A DNA stretch of 64,000 nucleotides. Source: Gliomastix tumulicola. Its lineage: Eukaryota; Ascomycota; Sordariomycetes; Hypocreales; Bionectriaceae. Where the stretch lies: positions 2,604,001-2,668,000 of the forward strand of contig BCHX01000008.1 of NCBI GenBank assembly GCA_001599755.1. Direction: 5' to 3'. Below are positions 34,801 to 45,918 of this stretch, in pieces (position 1 is the stretch's first letter; the number at the start of each line of letters is the position of its first letter). A model generated the notes under the pieces. That model made no database searches, was not told the DNA's origin, and worked only from the letters and a program-made list of their open reading frames with translations. The position numbers and the translations under genes were made by a program.

Positions 34801-36288
34801 ATCCACGACCTGGACAACATCAAGCTCAGCTCGGTCAAGGGAGGCGATGTCGAAGCAACGTACGAGCTCAAGCACATCCTCATCGAAGGCCACTCCCGCG
34901 AAGGCAGAGGCGGTGCGCCCCGAGGCGCCCAGCTTGTCCTCGGCACGGAACTAGAGCCTCTGCTGACCGACACCATCATCATGTCAAACCTCGGCTTCTT
35001 CCAGTTCAAGGCCAACCCGGGATACTATAACATCCACCTCAAAGAGGGCCGCAGCGCCGAGGTCTTTGAGATCGAGAGCATCGGTGCGCAGGGCTACCAG
35101 CACACTCCTCTCAGCACGGACGCCAGCACCAACGTCGCGCTCATGGACTTCCAGGGCACGACGCTGTACCCGCGGCTGAAGCGCAGGCCCGGCATGGAGG
35201 ACGTCGACGTGCTCGAGACGGCCGAGGCCGAGGAGAACATCCTGTCCAGGGGCTTCAAGCTCGCCGAGAGCTTTTTCGGCGGCGGCGGCGGCGCCAAGAA
35301 GGACCTTGCTCCGGCCGAGGAGCACGCCGAGATCAACATCTTCTCCGTCGCGAGCGGGCACCTCTACGAGCGCATGCTCAACATCATGATGGTGTCCGTT
35401 ATGAAGCACACCAAGCACACGGTCAAGTTCTGGTTCATCGAGCAGTTCCTCTCGCCGTCCTTCAAGGACTTCATCCCGCACCTTGCCGAGGCGTACGGGT
35501 TCCGGTACGAGATGGTGACGTACAAGTGGCCGCACTGGCTCCGGCAGCAGAGGGAGAAGCAGCGCGAGATCTGGGGCTACAAGATCCTCTTCCTCGACGT
35601 GCTCTTCCCGCTCTCCCTCGACAAGGTCATCTTTGTCGACGCGGACCAGATCGTGCGCACCGACATGATGGACCTCGTCCGCCACGACCTCGACGGCGCG
35701 CCCTACGGCTTCACGCCCATGTGCGACTCCCGCGTCGAGATGGAGGGGTTCCGCTTCTGGAAGCAAGGCTACTGGAAGAACTACCTCCGCGGCCTGCCGT
35801 ACCACATCTCGGCGCTGTACGTCGTCGACCTGCGCCGCTTCCGCGCGCTCGCGGCCGGCGACCGGCTCCGCCAGCAGTACCACTCGCTCTCCGCGGACCC
35901 CAACAGCCTGTCGAACCTGGACCAGGACCTGCCCAACAACATGCAGTTCCAGATCCCCATCCACAGCCTGCCGCAGGACTGGCTCTGGTGCGAGACCTGG
36001 TGCTCCGACGAGAGCCTGTCGAGCGCCAGGACCATCGATCTCTGCAACAACCCCGAGACCAAGGAGCCCAAGCTCGATAGGGCGAGGCGGCAGGTCCCCG
36101 AGTGGACGACGTACGACGAGGAGATCGCCGCGATCGACAGGAAGAGGCGGCAGAGGGAGGAGGGTGCTCCCCAGGAGGAGGAGGAGGAGGAGACGACAGC
36201 GTCAACGACAACGGGCGGCGTCTCGGGCGTCAACACCAAGAGTCGGCGCATGGAGGACGAGGGCGTCCACACCAAGGACGAACTGTAG
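31801..36288 (+). CDS. UGGT: UDP-glucose:glycoprotein glucosyltransferase (UGGT)
   Basis: Single exon of 4.5 kb, 1495 residues, the usual size for the family. It opens with a signal peptide ending near LAVPT. The first 1,100 or so residues hold the thioredoxin-like domains and beta-sandwiches of the folding sensor. The C-terminal GT24 catalytic domain begins near INIFSVASGHLYERM (about residue 1178). It contains KYKILFLDVLFPL-like sequence (here GYKILFLDVLFPL), the DXD metal site in VDADQ, and LPQDWLWCETWC. The enzyme re-glucosylates misfolded N-glycoproteins in the ER lumen so that they rebind calnexin. The protein ends in HTKDEL, a KDEL-type retention signal where many fungi use HDEL. Just before it is a Glu/Thr-rich low-complexity stretch. 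Confidence 0.97.
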   Translation: MGRNRRGGLSWRLATALLAAVPALAVPTINIGMEAGFPAGPYLLELLETAAGENATSYFPLLDRIASGYFRSASTDEELYTSFLGILTTDGHIATPEALSTFNLALSLRTAAPRIEAHYQYYRTAVNSTLDHVPDCDLWVLLDGNRYCNPALTEPKATTLSDTAVELPFDRTLGAGKDAVLFADPTSYQFGPFHSALSKAAARGELRYRLRYRRNEALAQTPLPVGGYGVELALKRTDYIVIDDREAAQDTGAQQPLNVELTLEDEEEVSDLKPLSTSELASLGLKAASFIMQSPEPFDALVKLSQDIPKFSASISAHGVSESFLEEHQRNRALMAPGGINYMWINGKQLIDRQIEPFTIIDIIRRERKLLSGVRDLGFNGKQAVSLLGHDKISSTQDGEDAPRFDWTDRLEDGQVIIWLNDLEKDARYADFPKGRMSLLQRTYPGQIPPIAENIFHLVCPVDLANSDDLQFVGQIISLMRRGIPVRFGIVLLVSSEDNVSRETKVAYQLASKFGQDALVDYVRVLLKEADAKKVDQQVDEIIKRYSATLEISPVTVDALIEEDGLVQRLGLAQKWSRRLNANTTPRPVFVDGSPIPRGGQWMQAVSTKLAEDLQAVQMGVLHGTANSIEWLPDLFLENASANRNIYISPPDPKDLVIIDVNKAYDDNADLLDNVPGLESQEESTKESWAVLTVVADLDTEKGRDLLVAALAFRKESPGVRLDIVHNPSDGSNADASKINSVLKAELPKLEAVETTDGLTQLLDTKTEHEEDSKFNTALQDFLAFASITPGSRVLILNGRVVGPILAQDSFSKDDFQQLRDFEFANRIKPVYEAIEDLGLSEMIVSPLSAAKVTSITALASVSDLPEGIFESAPGVRTNLYDEWASTHTAIEVGNAETSSLHIVGLLNPLSEKGQRWAPILKCLAAMDGIYMKLFLNPKEKIDELPVKRFYRYVLEPRPSFGSDGNLEAPHASFKSLPSEALLTAAINVPPAWLVAPKASIHDLDNIKLSSVKGGDVEATYELKHILIEGHSREGRGGAPRGAQLVLGTELEPLLTDTIIMSNLGFFQFKANPGYYNIHLKEGRSAEVFEIESIGAQGYQHTPLSTDASTNVALMDFQGTTLYPRLKRRPGMEDVDVLETAEAEENILSRGFKLAESFFGGGGGAKKDLAPAEEHAEINIFSVASGHLYERMLNIMMVSVMKHTKHTVKFWFIEQFLSPSFKDFIPHLAEAYGFRYEMVTYKWPHWLRQQREKQREIWGYKILFLDVLFPLSLDKVIFVDADQIVRTDMMDLVRHDLDGAPYGFTPMCDSRVEMEGFRFWKQGYWKNYLRGLPYHISALYVVDLRRFRALAAGDRLRQQYHSLSADPNSLSNLDQDLPNNMQFQIPIHSLPQDWLWCETWCSDESLSSARTIDLCNNPETKEPKLDRARRQVPEWTTYDEEIAAIDRKRRQREEGAPQEEEEEETTASTTTGGVSGVNTKSRRMEDEGVHTKDEL

Positions 36289-37109
36289 TTGACGCTACAC
36301 CAAAACGAAGCGGGATGATTTATTTAACGAGGATACCTTCGATAGAGCAAGCACGCATGCCATGCAGTGGACACCAATATTTCGTATATCTCTTTTCAAT
36401 TTTTTTCCGTTTATATCTCGCAGAGAACCGTGTATCTTGTCACTAGCAAAATTACACATAGAAACCAACGAGAAAAGAAAAACCGCAAAATCAACTCCCC
36501 GATATTCAAAGCCGTCAGAGGAAACCAAATATCCAAAGCGTTCCACTGACATCTAAGCCCATCCAATCAAAGAGCCGCTGCAGCCCGAGTCCAANCCCCC
36601 CCCCCCCCCGCCCCCCCCTTCCCTGCGATGTAAAAGCGTGCAGGAGAGGGCAGATGGCTAAGAATCCAAAAAAGAGGTCGAAGAGAACACACACAAAATC
36701 CAGGGAACTGCTCGTATACATAAAGTGCGCTTGTGTGTTGTGTTCGTTCATAGGCGTCCGTCTAATGCCTTGCGTTTTCGTCAACAAAGAAACCCATTCT
36801 CAAAAAAACCAGCGTCATTTCCTCCAGCAGATTTGGTCCTATTGTCGTATGCTAGGTCTGCCCCAAGGACGTCGTGATATTGCCCCATAATCCAGCAAAG
36901 AGAAAGAAAGGCAATAAGAGAAGAGAAGAAAAAAAAAACAGAAAGGTCGTCGCCGACCTGATGACTGTAGGAAGTGGCGGGTATCACAAGGCCATGTCAA
37001 GAAGCAAGAGGAGAAAAACCGAATGGAATGCTCCGCGAGCAGGCAGACGTTGGAACATGAAAGTCGAAAAGAGACAAAGGAAAATGTCGTCCAACGAGGA
37101 GATGGGGTG
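36289..37109. other. Convergent intergenic region, UGGT / wc-1
   Basis: An 821-base AT-rich region between two gene 3' ends. It includes the only undetermined base of the window (36595), which sits before a C-rich run at 36596-36618. No gene is visible. Confidence 0.65.
36595..36618. repeat. C-rich homopolymer with an undetermined base
   Basis: One N is followed by 14 C, one G and 8 C. This is likely a sequencing or assembly difficulty, and its true length is uncertain. Confidence 0.9.
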
Positions 37110-40100
37110 TTATCGGTTTTGACTGGTCTCACGTTCTTCCCGTATCGAGGTCATGGACGCTCCAGGAACCCCGTTCGACGCCGAGGACTGGCTGGGCGGC
37201 GGCATGGCTGCTGAGGCCTTCACTGATGCAGGGATGGCGGGTGCAGCCATGAGTGACTGCGACAGAGCTGCTGGGTTGATGCCGCCGTCACCGTTGGACG
37301 AGATGTGAGGGTTGGGAGACTCGGCAGACATCTGCTTGTGAAGCGGTGACGTGTGTATCGGCGATGCAGACTTCTTGCTAGTCCCGCCTCCATCATCCTT
37401 GCCGCCCCTAGACGAGTTGCGAGGAGACACACGGCCAGTCTAGAGAAGGCGAATTAGTAACATGATCTCGTGGTACCTGTTATTTGGCTTGACGTTACCT
37501 GTTTTGCCCACCGGAGACCACAACTGTTACAGAGATCCCGCTGGCCGCTCGGTCCGCGCCGCCACTCAGGCGTGTTCCTTGTGTGGCAGTTCGCGCAATC
37601 GCGAACCACGTTGCCCACGCCCTTTCTCCTCTTCCTCTTCTTCTTGTTGGAAAGCAGCCCGCCCAGCTCCTCGGCAAGGATACGGTTGACCTTCTCCATC
37701 TGTCTGAGCTCAAACTGCCAGCTCGAGCACTTGGTCGTTCGAAGCTCGTCAAACATGTTGTCGTCTGATGCCAGGGCTGCATCCTGGGATCCAAGCATGA
37801 GCGAGCCGCCAGCTGGCTGAGAGATGGGGCCTGTGACACGGCTTCCGCCATCAGATCGGGCAGACCCTGATCTGACGCTCCCGGCGCCGCTCGCGGGAGC
37901 AATGCTTCGGGACGAAGCTTTGAGGAGCCTTGTCTGGGCTAGTAAGAAGGATGGTTTCTGTCCCTCCGTAGCGTCGCCCGGGTACAGAACAGTCTGCGCC
38001 TGGAGAACCTGGCCACGCCGGTTCTGCACCTCGTGCTTGCATGTCACAACCTTGCCTCGCCTCGCCTTCTCAACCGCACGGCCGAACTCGGGGCGGGTCT
38101 CCTTGCGCATGAGCTCCTGTATGCTGGTACCGATCAAGGACTCGGGCTGCAAGTCGAGCAACGACCGAACGTTGGACGAGACGAAGAGAAACATCCCTGA
38201 AGTGGACAGCTTCGTCCACAGCTCGCTGTCTCCAATTCCACCATGCGCCTCGAGGCTTCTCCTGCTTAGAGCGATGACAGGACGCTTGCGACCGACGAGA
38301 ATGATACACTTTCTTCCCTTGCCCTGCTCGACAAAGAGTGATCCGTGGCTTTCGAACCAAGTGTAGCCGCTGTTCTTGCGCCGCACTCTAAACACGATGT
38401 TGACCGAGTTTCCAGCTTGTGCTTCCTTGAGCTCCCGCGTAACTGGTACTATATCCGACGGATGGCAGACGGTAGACAGCGAATTGCCCACAAGCTCAGA
38501 GGCGTCGTATTCGAGGATGCGTTTGCAGGAGGGCGAGAGGTAGAGGAACAGGCCCTTGAGCGATAGAACGTGGACCACATCGTCCGTGTTCTCTAGCAGC
38601 ATCTTGTCCCATGACTGCTTGTGCCAGTCCGATACCAGTCCTTTCGGCGTAAACTGCTGCAGAAGGGTGGAAACGTCATCAGCGCCTAGCGTCTGACCGC
38701 TCTCGGGCTCCCACTGCGCTGTTGACGGAGGTGTCCAGATGTACTGCCCAATATCGCTGTGCTTGTAATTGACCTTGACACCACCTGGCTCCTGCCCTGA
38801 AGCAATCGCATCTGGGCACTCGACCAGGTCGATTTGAAAGCCGATGAAGTAGCGGATCTCGTCGGTATCCCAGGGAATGGGGATCATGGTGAGGAGGTTG
38901 AGGAAGGGCTTCCCGCCCTTTCGATAGTTGATCAAGCTCTGCTGAACCTCTCGTCCCTCGTGGATCATCTTCTTTAGGTTGAAGACGGCGCCGTCATCGA
39001 CGAACTCGCGCTTCGAGCCAGCCTCCACCTTTCCATCTGGCGCCTGTAGGAAACGGCAGTTACGACCAACAATCTCGTGCCGACTGTAGCCTGTCAGGTT
39101 CTGAAAGTTGTCTGAGACGTATATAATGGGGCAGTCGTTCATGGCAACGTCGCAGACGACGAAAGCGCAGGACATGTCGACAGCGCCGAGGTGAATCTTG
39201 GGAGACTTGCGAGTTGCTACCAGCCATAGGGCCTTGAGCATATCGAACCCGCTCTTCGAATAGACCGTCTTCTCCTTCGAATCTCGCGGGGGCAGTGATG
39301 GGCCGGTAGCTGGGGTTGTGACATCGGATGAGGAGCTAGGGTGAGTGAGGCCGGTAGAAGAGCTGGCTTGCTGCGGGGAGAGGGCGGACGCCGATGAGGA
39401 GACGTGTCGTGACAAAGGAGGAACCATGGATGGGGCGAAGCCATTTAGCGCCATGTTGCCCTGTTGGTTGTTGGGATCCATGGGATTGAACTGTGCAGTA
39501 CGTAGCATGTCTGTATCGGAGTCATCGATGGGGTTGAGGGCAGTTCCTGTACTGCTCGACGTTCCGCTGAGCGCCGGGTCATTAGACTGTAGGTCCATTG
39601 AGAAGTCGGTGCTAAGGGGTGTCATTGAGTTTTGGGTGTAGGTGTTAGGCATTGAGGAGGGCCCGGCCGTGGGGAACATGTTCATGCCAGACGAGTCGCT
39701 AGACATGGGGCCCATATTCAGCCCAGCAAAGGTTGAGGGCATCATGCTTCCCATCATATCGGGCGACAGAGTGGCGTAGTCGACGGCGTCCTGCATATAA
39801 CCGCCCATTTGATTGGACATGTTGAGCTCGGAAGTATTGATGGTAGGGAATCCTGCTGACATGGGCTGGTTGAACTGATAGCTCCTAAGATTACCATCGT
39901 TGTCACCAAAAGTCATCAGGTCGTTGCCCGTCGTCGACAACCGCCGGTGTCGGCTCGGCGTTGCATCGCTTCCGAAGGTTGGTTGAGGCATGCTTCGTCG
40001 TCGGTACAGGGCGTTCTGGTTATCGCTGACCATGTTGTCCATCTGCTCGTCTGATAGAATAGACTGATCTTCAACAAGACCAGGATGAATGGGGGGCTGA

Positions 40101-40234
40101 GATGTAGCTGCAGAGGTTGGAATGTTCATTGCGGATGTATGGTGTGCTTGAGCAGAGTTCTGAACGTGCTGCTGCTGCTGTTGTTGCTGCTGTTGCTGTT
40201 GCTGCAATCGTTCTTGTTGGTAATAAGCATCCAT
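37110..40234 (-). CDS. wc-1: White collar-1 blue-light receptor and GATA transcription factor
   Basis: Two exons, 40234..37499 and 37439..37110, with a 59-base intron, give 1021 residues. A polyglutamine run (residues 11-22) lies in a disordered N-terminal region. The LOV domain (about 355-470) has the flavin-binding GRNCRFLQ motif; Cys393 is the expected photo-adduct residue. Two further PAS domains follow (about 540-650 and 665-770). The GATA zinc finger (Cys880, Cys883, Cys902, Cys905) follows a basic KKKRKRRKG stretch, a likely nuclear signal. The intron cuts right after the finger, and exon 2 begins TGRVSPRNSSRGG. With WC-2 the protein forms the light-activated complex that drives photoresponses and the clock in Neurospora; the same role is inferred here. 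Confidence 0.97.
40169..40204. repeat. CAG/CAA triplet run coding 12 Gln in wc-1
   Basis: Mixed CAG and CAA codons on the minus strand encode Gln11-Gln22 of WC-1. The Neurospora protein also has N-terminal Gln runs. Confidence 0.9.
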
Positions 40235-42305
40235 GGCGGTAGCATTTGGCCAGCTGGCCCGCCAAGGGTTGGTTGCGCAACGGAAGCTCCCTTGACGGTG
40301 GCGAGACTCAAGTCAAGCCCGGTTCGTCGCACGGGCACGATGAACCTTCTGTCGAAAGGCGTCGGTCGAATACGTCTCGCTCGCTCGTGAATGGGTGTGT
40401 GTGTGTGTGTGTGTATCGGGTGGGATCACGGCAGCTGTTGTGTGCTGTGATGGGCGAAATGGAGGGGGAACGGATCAAATGCGGTGCGAAATGCGGTCCT
40501 TTGTCCGGGAAAGCTGCAGTCGCAGGCCGAACATTAATTGCGTGGAAATGTGCAGCTGTAACCACCAGACGTCCGACGATGCTCGGGGTTTATGTCGGTC
40601 GCAGCATCGATATCCAGGGCCGACTAAATTAATCAGCACGCGCGGCGTCAGCCAAGGCGGCTCTCGAAATGACGGGGCGAGAGGAGCAGAGTCGATGGAG
40701 CAGGTCGTCGCAGTCGCAGGATGCCGGAAATTGCACGAGACGGTGGCCACGAATAAATGCTGAAGAGGCCGTGGCAGGCAGCGATAACGCGATCTGGCTT
40801 GTGTTGTGGGCAGATGTTAGGTTCGAGGAGGAATGTCGGCGAGGGATAATGAAGAAATGAAAAGGCCCCCGGTATGTACGGACGGAGTGTCCAGTTGACT
40901 TGAACCACTGTAAGTTACCCACTGTCGGTGCCAAACCAAGGTACTAACGTGCTAAGGAGACGGACTGTGTGAACACCACCGATGACCAGCCTATTGTGTA
41001 CTGACGCAGGTCACAAAAATATCACGGTGAGAGGCCTACTGGTAGGTAGCGCATCTGCAGCCCCCCCGGCTCTATCGCGGACATGACTGCATGACTAGCA
41101 GCGAATGCGACCGACAAGCCGTGCCTTAAAACCTGACTTGCATGGAACTTTGTTCACCGTTGAGGTTGATCGCTAAAGTAGGTGACGAAAAAAGAGCTGT
41201 AGCGGTAGCAGACTCTGTGCGGAAAACCCATCGCTTTCTTTTTGGCAACTACTACTGCTATGCACTGTCGCCACATCCTCACTGCCTCCTATTACCTACC
41301 TGAGAGGGCATGTAGCACTCCAACTCGTAGCAAGTAGGCTGCCAGTGATGGGGACAATCTCGCCACATTCCAGAAAGCAGAGCCATCCTTCCCCGGTATC
41401 CTCTTTCGTTACTAGCAGTTAAGGAACTACCACGGCCAATGAACCGCCGGGCCCTCCAACGGGGGAGACAGCTTAAGGTACTCCGTACCTACCCAAAGGT
41501 CATGAGCCACACACGGGCAGACTCCGGGGTGGATACCTCCACGCGCTCTCTCTGTCTCCAGGGTTTTTTGCTGTTGCATTGGAGGAGATACTCATCTGTG
41601 CTCTCTAGTACTACTTATCCATACTGTTGGTGCCTTTGCGCTGGCGGACGAAAAAGATTTGCCAAAAAAAAAAATGGCTGATGGAGGGTGGAGGCAATGG
41701 CCATGGACCCTGACAGTGGCTTTTGTCAAATTCGCGTAATTTCCCCGATCAACAAGAGACAGATACTACATTGCGATCGTGGGAATTAAGCATCCGTATT
41801 GTAAATGGGTGGGACGGCGGGAGGGGTTGAGGGGTAATTGGCCATGGCAGCCCCCAATCGGGACACAGTAAAACGCACTACAAGGTCACACCAGCTTGTG
41901 CGGTGACACCACCCACACAACGGGTACCAAGTACGGATGGAAGAGGCCTGTTTCCGGTTGTTCAATAAATGTCGTCATTCGACACGGGCATCACCACCCT
42001 CTACCTACTAGTAGATACACCTCATCCAGATACCGCCACAGCGAACGCTCACCCATCAGTTTGCTTCCAAATCAAAATCCGCGCCCAAGTTCTACACTAT
42101 CAAAAATATCACGCAAGAACATTTCTCATGACCGTCCGTCACTTGGATCCTGAAAGCCCAGGCTAGCAGTCACCCTTGCCCTGGCCATTATACCACTACC
42201 ATCGCTGCCAACAACAATGTATGTCATGCTCGTGCTGGCCAACAGTGGGGCTAGTCTGTAACCAGCTTCATTAAAGACCTCTCTGACTTATCCTCCTCCT
42301 CTTCC
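40235..42305. other. wc-1 promoter region and importin 3' UTR
   Basis: About 2.07 kb. The wc-1 side has a (GT)10 run at 40395-40414, about 160 bases before the start codon. The middle (about 40900-41900) shows no gene and no clear repeat. The right end must be the importin 3' UTR. Light-response elements would be expected here, but I could not identify one with confidence. Confidence 0.55.
40395..40414. repeat. (GT)10 microsatellite upstream of wc-1
   Basis: Ten GT units on the + strand, in the likely leader or proximal promoter of wc-1. Confidence 0.9.
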
Positions 42306-45300
42306 TCATGAGAAGTAACCCATGATTGTCTGCTGGGCCTCCGGTGAGAATTGCTGCAGCAGGGGTGTGGGGTCCACATTCGTCGCTGCCAGCAGGCTCT
42401 TCATGGCAGTCGCCACTCGGCTGGCGGTCTGACCCTGCAACGCCTCGGACTCAAGCGCCTGGCCGACATACACAAACAGCTTGTCGGCCTGGCCCAGCAC
42501 GGCTGGATGTTGCCTGATTTATAATTAGCATATAACAGCATTGCATGCCTGAAAATAGGAAATCTAGTACTCACCTGCCAATCAACTCTGCAAGGTATGC
42601 ATAGGCGTACGGAGCGGCCTCCTCATCATTCAGCACTGGCAGCGTCTTGACCCACTCGTGAATGACGGGCTCAGGGTCACCGAGGCTGTTGGCGTTGAAG
42701 TGCAGGATCTTGGCGATCGCAGCACATGCGTTTTCCGTTGCGTAGACATTATCCTCGCTGCGGGCTTCGGGCACTTGAGTGACTTGGAATAGGAAGGGCA
42801 CAGAGCCACTGAGGAACTGCGACCACGGCGCACCGCCCCTGTGGGCGGCGACGCCGATGCCATATGCTGCCGCCTGTCTGATAGCTGGCGAGGGATCCTG
42901 GCAACCCTCGATCAGGGGCTGTGTGATGTAGTTGGCGTATCGCTGGCTCTCAGGTCCGCAGTACTCAAGCACATCGTCCATGATGCACAGACCCCATTGC
43001 CGCTGCGTCGGATCCGACGACTTGAGGAATCCCTCGTATGTCGCCATCAGCTTCTCCCAGGCCGGCAGGAAAGCGGCACCATGACTCTTGAAGACGGAGT
43101 GGAATGCCTTGTTCATGTCCGAAAGCAAAGTCTGGTCATCCTCAATGGCAAGGAGAGTATCCTCCGCTTCATCCTCAACATCGTCAGCGGTGGCTCCCTC
43201 CTTGTCCGCGGCGCGCTGCGCCACTCGGTCCTTATAGTCCTCGAGCGTAGAGTGGACGGCGTCAATGAACCGGGCCATGTGCTCGGCAGTGAGACAATCC
43301 TTGCCAAGCACCTCAATCGACTCATAGAAGCACTGGTACATCTCGGCTAGAGTATCAATGGCAGGCTCTGCGGAGAGGACCTCGAGGATCTTGTCAACAG
43401 ATGCAGCCCAGAGACCAGCAAGCTCGTTAGACGGGGATCCATAGGCCTTCTTGTAAGAGCTCAGCAGCTGGGGGACAAGCTTCGCTGAGATGTATCGCAC
43501 CGGGTCGTGGAAGAAGAAAGCTAAGCCTGGTAGGGCCACCTTCTCCATGATGTTGGCGACGTAGGGGGCAAAGTCACCCTCCAGGACCTGAGCATACACG
43601 ACAAGCAGCTCGATAGCCATGTGCTTGTCTTCCATGGTGCTCGTTCGGATGCCAATCATCTTGCCTTTGAGGGGAACAAGCTCCCAGCCTTCCTCGCTGT
43701 GCATCTGCTCAACCTGCTCGTCGTCATCCAACAGCTGGATATCGGCCTTGGCCATAGCCAACTCCAGAAGCGGCGGGATGACGTTTTGCAGGAAGGGAAG
43801 GAAAGCTGAGCCCAAAACGCGGCACATACGCCCCCAACAGTGCATAAGGTATTGAGCTTGCGGGTCATCAGCGTCGGTGATGTTGGCCTGGATGTTGGCC
43901 AAGAGGTTGACGAGAGTGAGAGCATCCTGGCCCAGGCGATCTTTGCCAACCGCAAGTGCTATTAGAGTGGCACACTCCATGGCCTTGGCGCGAAGAAGGC
44001 GATACTCCTTCTCGTTTTGGTTTTGCAGGACATTGACCAGCAGAGGCATCAGCGTTTCGTAGTACTTGGCGAATGCCGCTTCTGCGGCATCAGCAATGGT
44101 GGCAATGGTAGACAGCGCCTGCTCCTGGACATATCGCTTGTCACTCTGAAGGAGCTGGAAGAGGTGCGACAGAAGCTCATCCAGGTAAGGCTCCAGGACG
44201 GATTTCTCGGCTTCTTCGCAGAAGTTGACGAGGGCAGCAGCAGCATGGGACTTGACCCGGCCTTCGGGTGAGCCGAGAACTGGTAAGATAGCCTTGAGAA
44301 CTCTGTCGTAGTAGTCGGTCTGCATCTTGGGCGCGAAGTCAGTGCTCATCTGACCCAAGGCATTGCACCCAGCCCAGCGGACTCGAGGGTGAGGGTCTTG
44401 CAAAGCGGGCACAACCAAGTCAAGAACCTGGCTGAGCTCTCCGACCATCAAGTCACGGCAGCCCTCTGAAATGGCTGAGATGGCCATGAGCGCCGCGTGC
44501 CGATCGCGCCATGCCATTGAAGTCATCATGCGAGGCAACCAGTTGAACGTTGGCGCCAGGATAGTCTGTCCGCCCAGCTTGTTTGCGAGACGATCCATAG
44601 TCTGCTCTCCAGCAACGTGGTTCTGGTCGCTTTCATCTTGGTCAAGCTATAGTGTGTTGGTCAGTCTATCATTCCATGCCAGAATACCACAGGCGTACTC
44701 ACATCATCCGAGGAGAGCCACTCAGCGGCGTCGTCATCTTCTTCGCCCAGATCCGTCATGAGACTCAGACACTGAGTGATCATATCATTTGTGTAAGAGG
44801 GGTCCTTTCGACACATAGAAGGAGCGTAATCCGCAAACGTAGCCATGAGTTCCAGAGCATTCTGCCTGCAGATGCTGTCCAATTCCTTGTCCTGGATAAC
44901 CGAGACGCTGAACTGAACCAGGTTCTGGAAAAGCGGCTTGAACATTTTCGGTGCGGACTCGGCAAGGTCAATGAGAGCAACGAGTGCCTTGCTGAGATCG
45001 TCGGCATCCTGAGAGTCCTTGATGGGGGGCAGAATGTTCAGAACATTGGGGATTAAGTCGTAGTACTTCTGCTGAGCCTTCTTTCCGAGGGTGCGGAAGA
45101 AGGCGGCAAATGCCTCCATGGCTACCAGACGAACCTAAATCGGCTGTCAGCCACCGCGATTCTCTCCCAGTCTCGAAGTCCATGTCACTCACAATAACTG
45201 CATCGTCTGCAAACCCCTTGTTGAACGCTTCAAGCACTACGGACTCGTGCTGCTTCTCAATGATCCCTGGGGTGGTCACGAATACCCGGAATGCAGTCTC

Positions 45301-45918
45301 TCGCTTATCGGCTTCCGGTGCCTGGCTAAGTTGGAAAAGCGCACCCAGAAGTTCAGGCCAAGATTCGTCTGTAGAAAAAGATACGCTGGTGTAAGTGAAT
45401 GCTGCGAAAAGCGAGTAGAGACAAGAAGACGGCAAGGGCACTGACTGTTCTCGGTATACTGTCTAGCCACCTCAGCGACAGCATGGCTTATTTTGTTTCG
45501 AACGTTCTTGTCGCTCTCGACGGCGAGGCTTTGAAGCAGCTTTTGTCGGATCGCAATGGCATGGTCTGTGGCTAGGGAGAGGAACATGTCCACGGTCGCG
45601 CCCGAGTCCGCTTTCCGTGTCTTAGAGGCGATACGACGGAACAGGACGGCCGCAAAAGAACGTGTCTGTAGCGCGAGTCGGGTCAGCTGCATGTATTGCC
45701 TGGGAGGAGGGGGGACGCGGGGGGCGTGAACGCACACTATTGTCATTTGAACCTTGGATCTGCTCAACGAGAGCGACGAGGAGGACCTCAGGACGGGTGT
45801 TTGTCCAATTATTCTGCAAATGCTCCTCTGCCTGTGAGCGGATTCCATTGTCGGCGGACTGCAGAGCCTGCAAGAGCTGGGTAAGCTCTGCGTGTATCTC
45901 GGGCGACAGGAGGGACAT
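42306..45918 (-). CDS. KAP121: Importin beta-3 / karyopherin Kap121 (Pse1, IPO5 family)
   Basis: Six exons: 45918..45736, 45665..45446, 45368..45193, 45134..44703, 44646..42575 and 42513..42306. They give 1096 residues, matching Kap121/IPO5. The protein is a HEAT-repeat solenoid throughout. The N-terminal repeats (IHAELTQLLQALQSADNGIRSQAEEHL and TRSFAAVLFRRIAS) form the Ran-binding region. The acidic segment LGEEDDDAAEWLSSDD near residue 330 and the PHPRVRWAGCNALGQMSTDF repeat are typical. It carries ribosomal proteins, histones and transcription factors through the nuclear pore and releases them on Ran-GTP. The start is the first ATG in frame; upstream near-cognate codons were rejected. All six junctions restore conserved sequence. 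Confidence 0.95.

Noticed and set aside
34984..35964. 326-codon open frame opposite the UGGT catalytic domain
   Set aside because: It overlaps the conserved GT24 domain in antisense, and its composition mirrors the coding strand.
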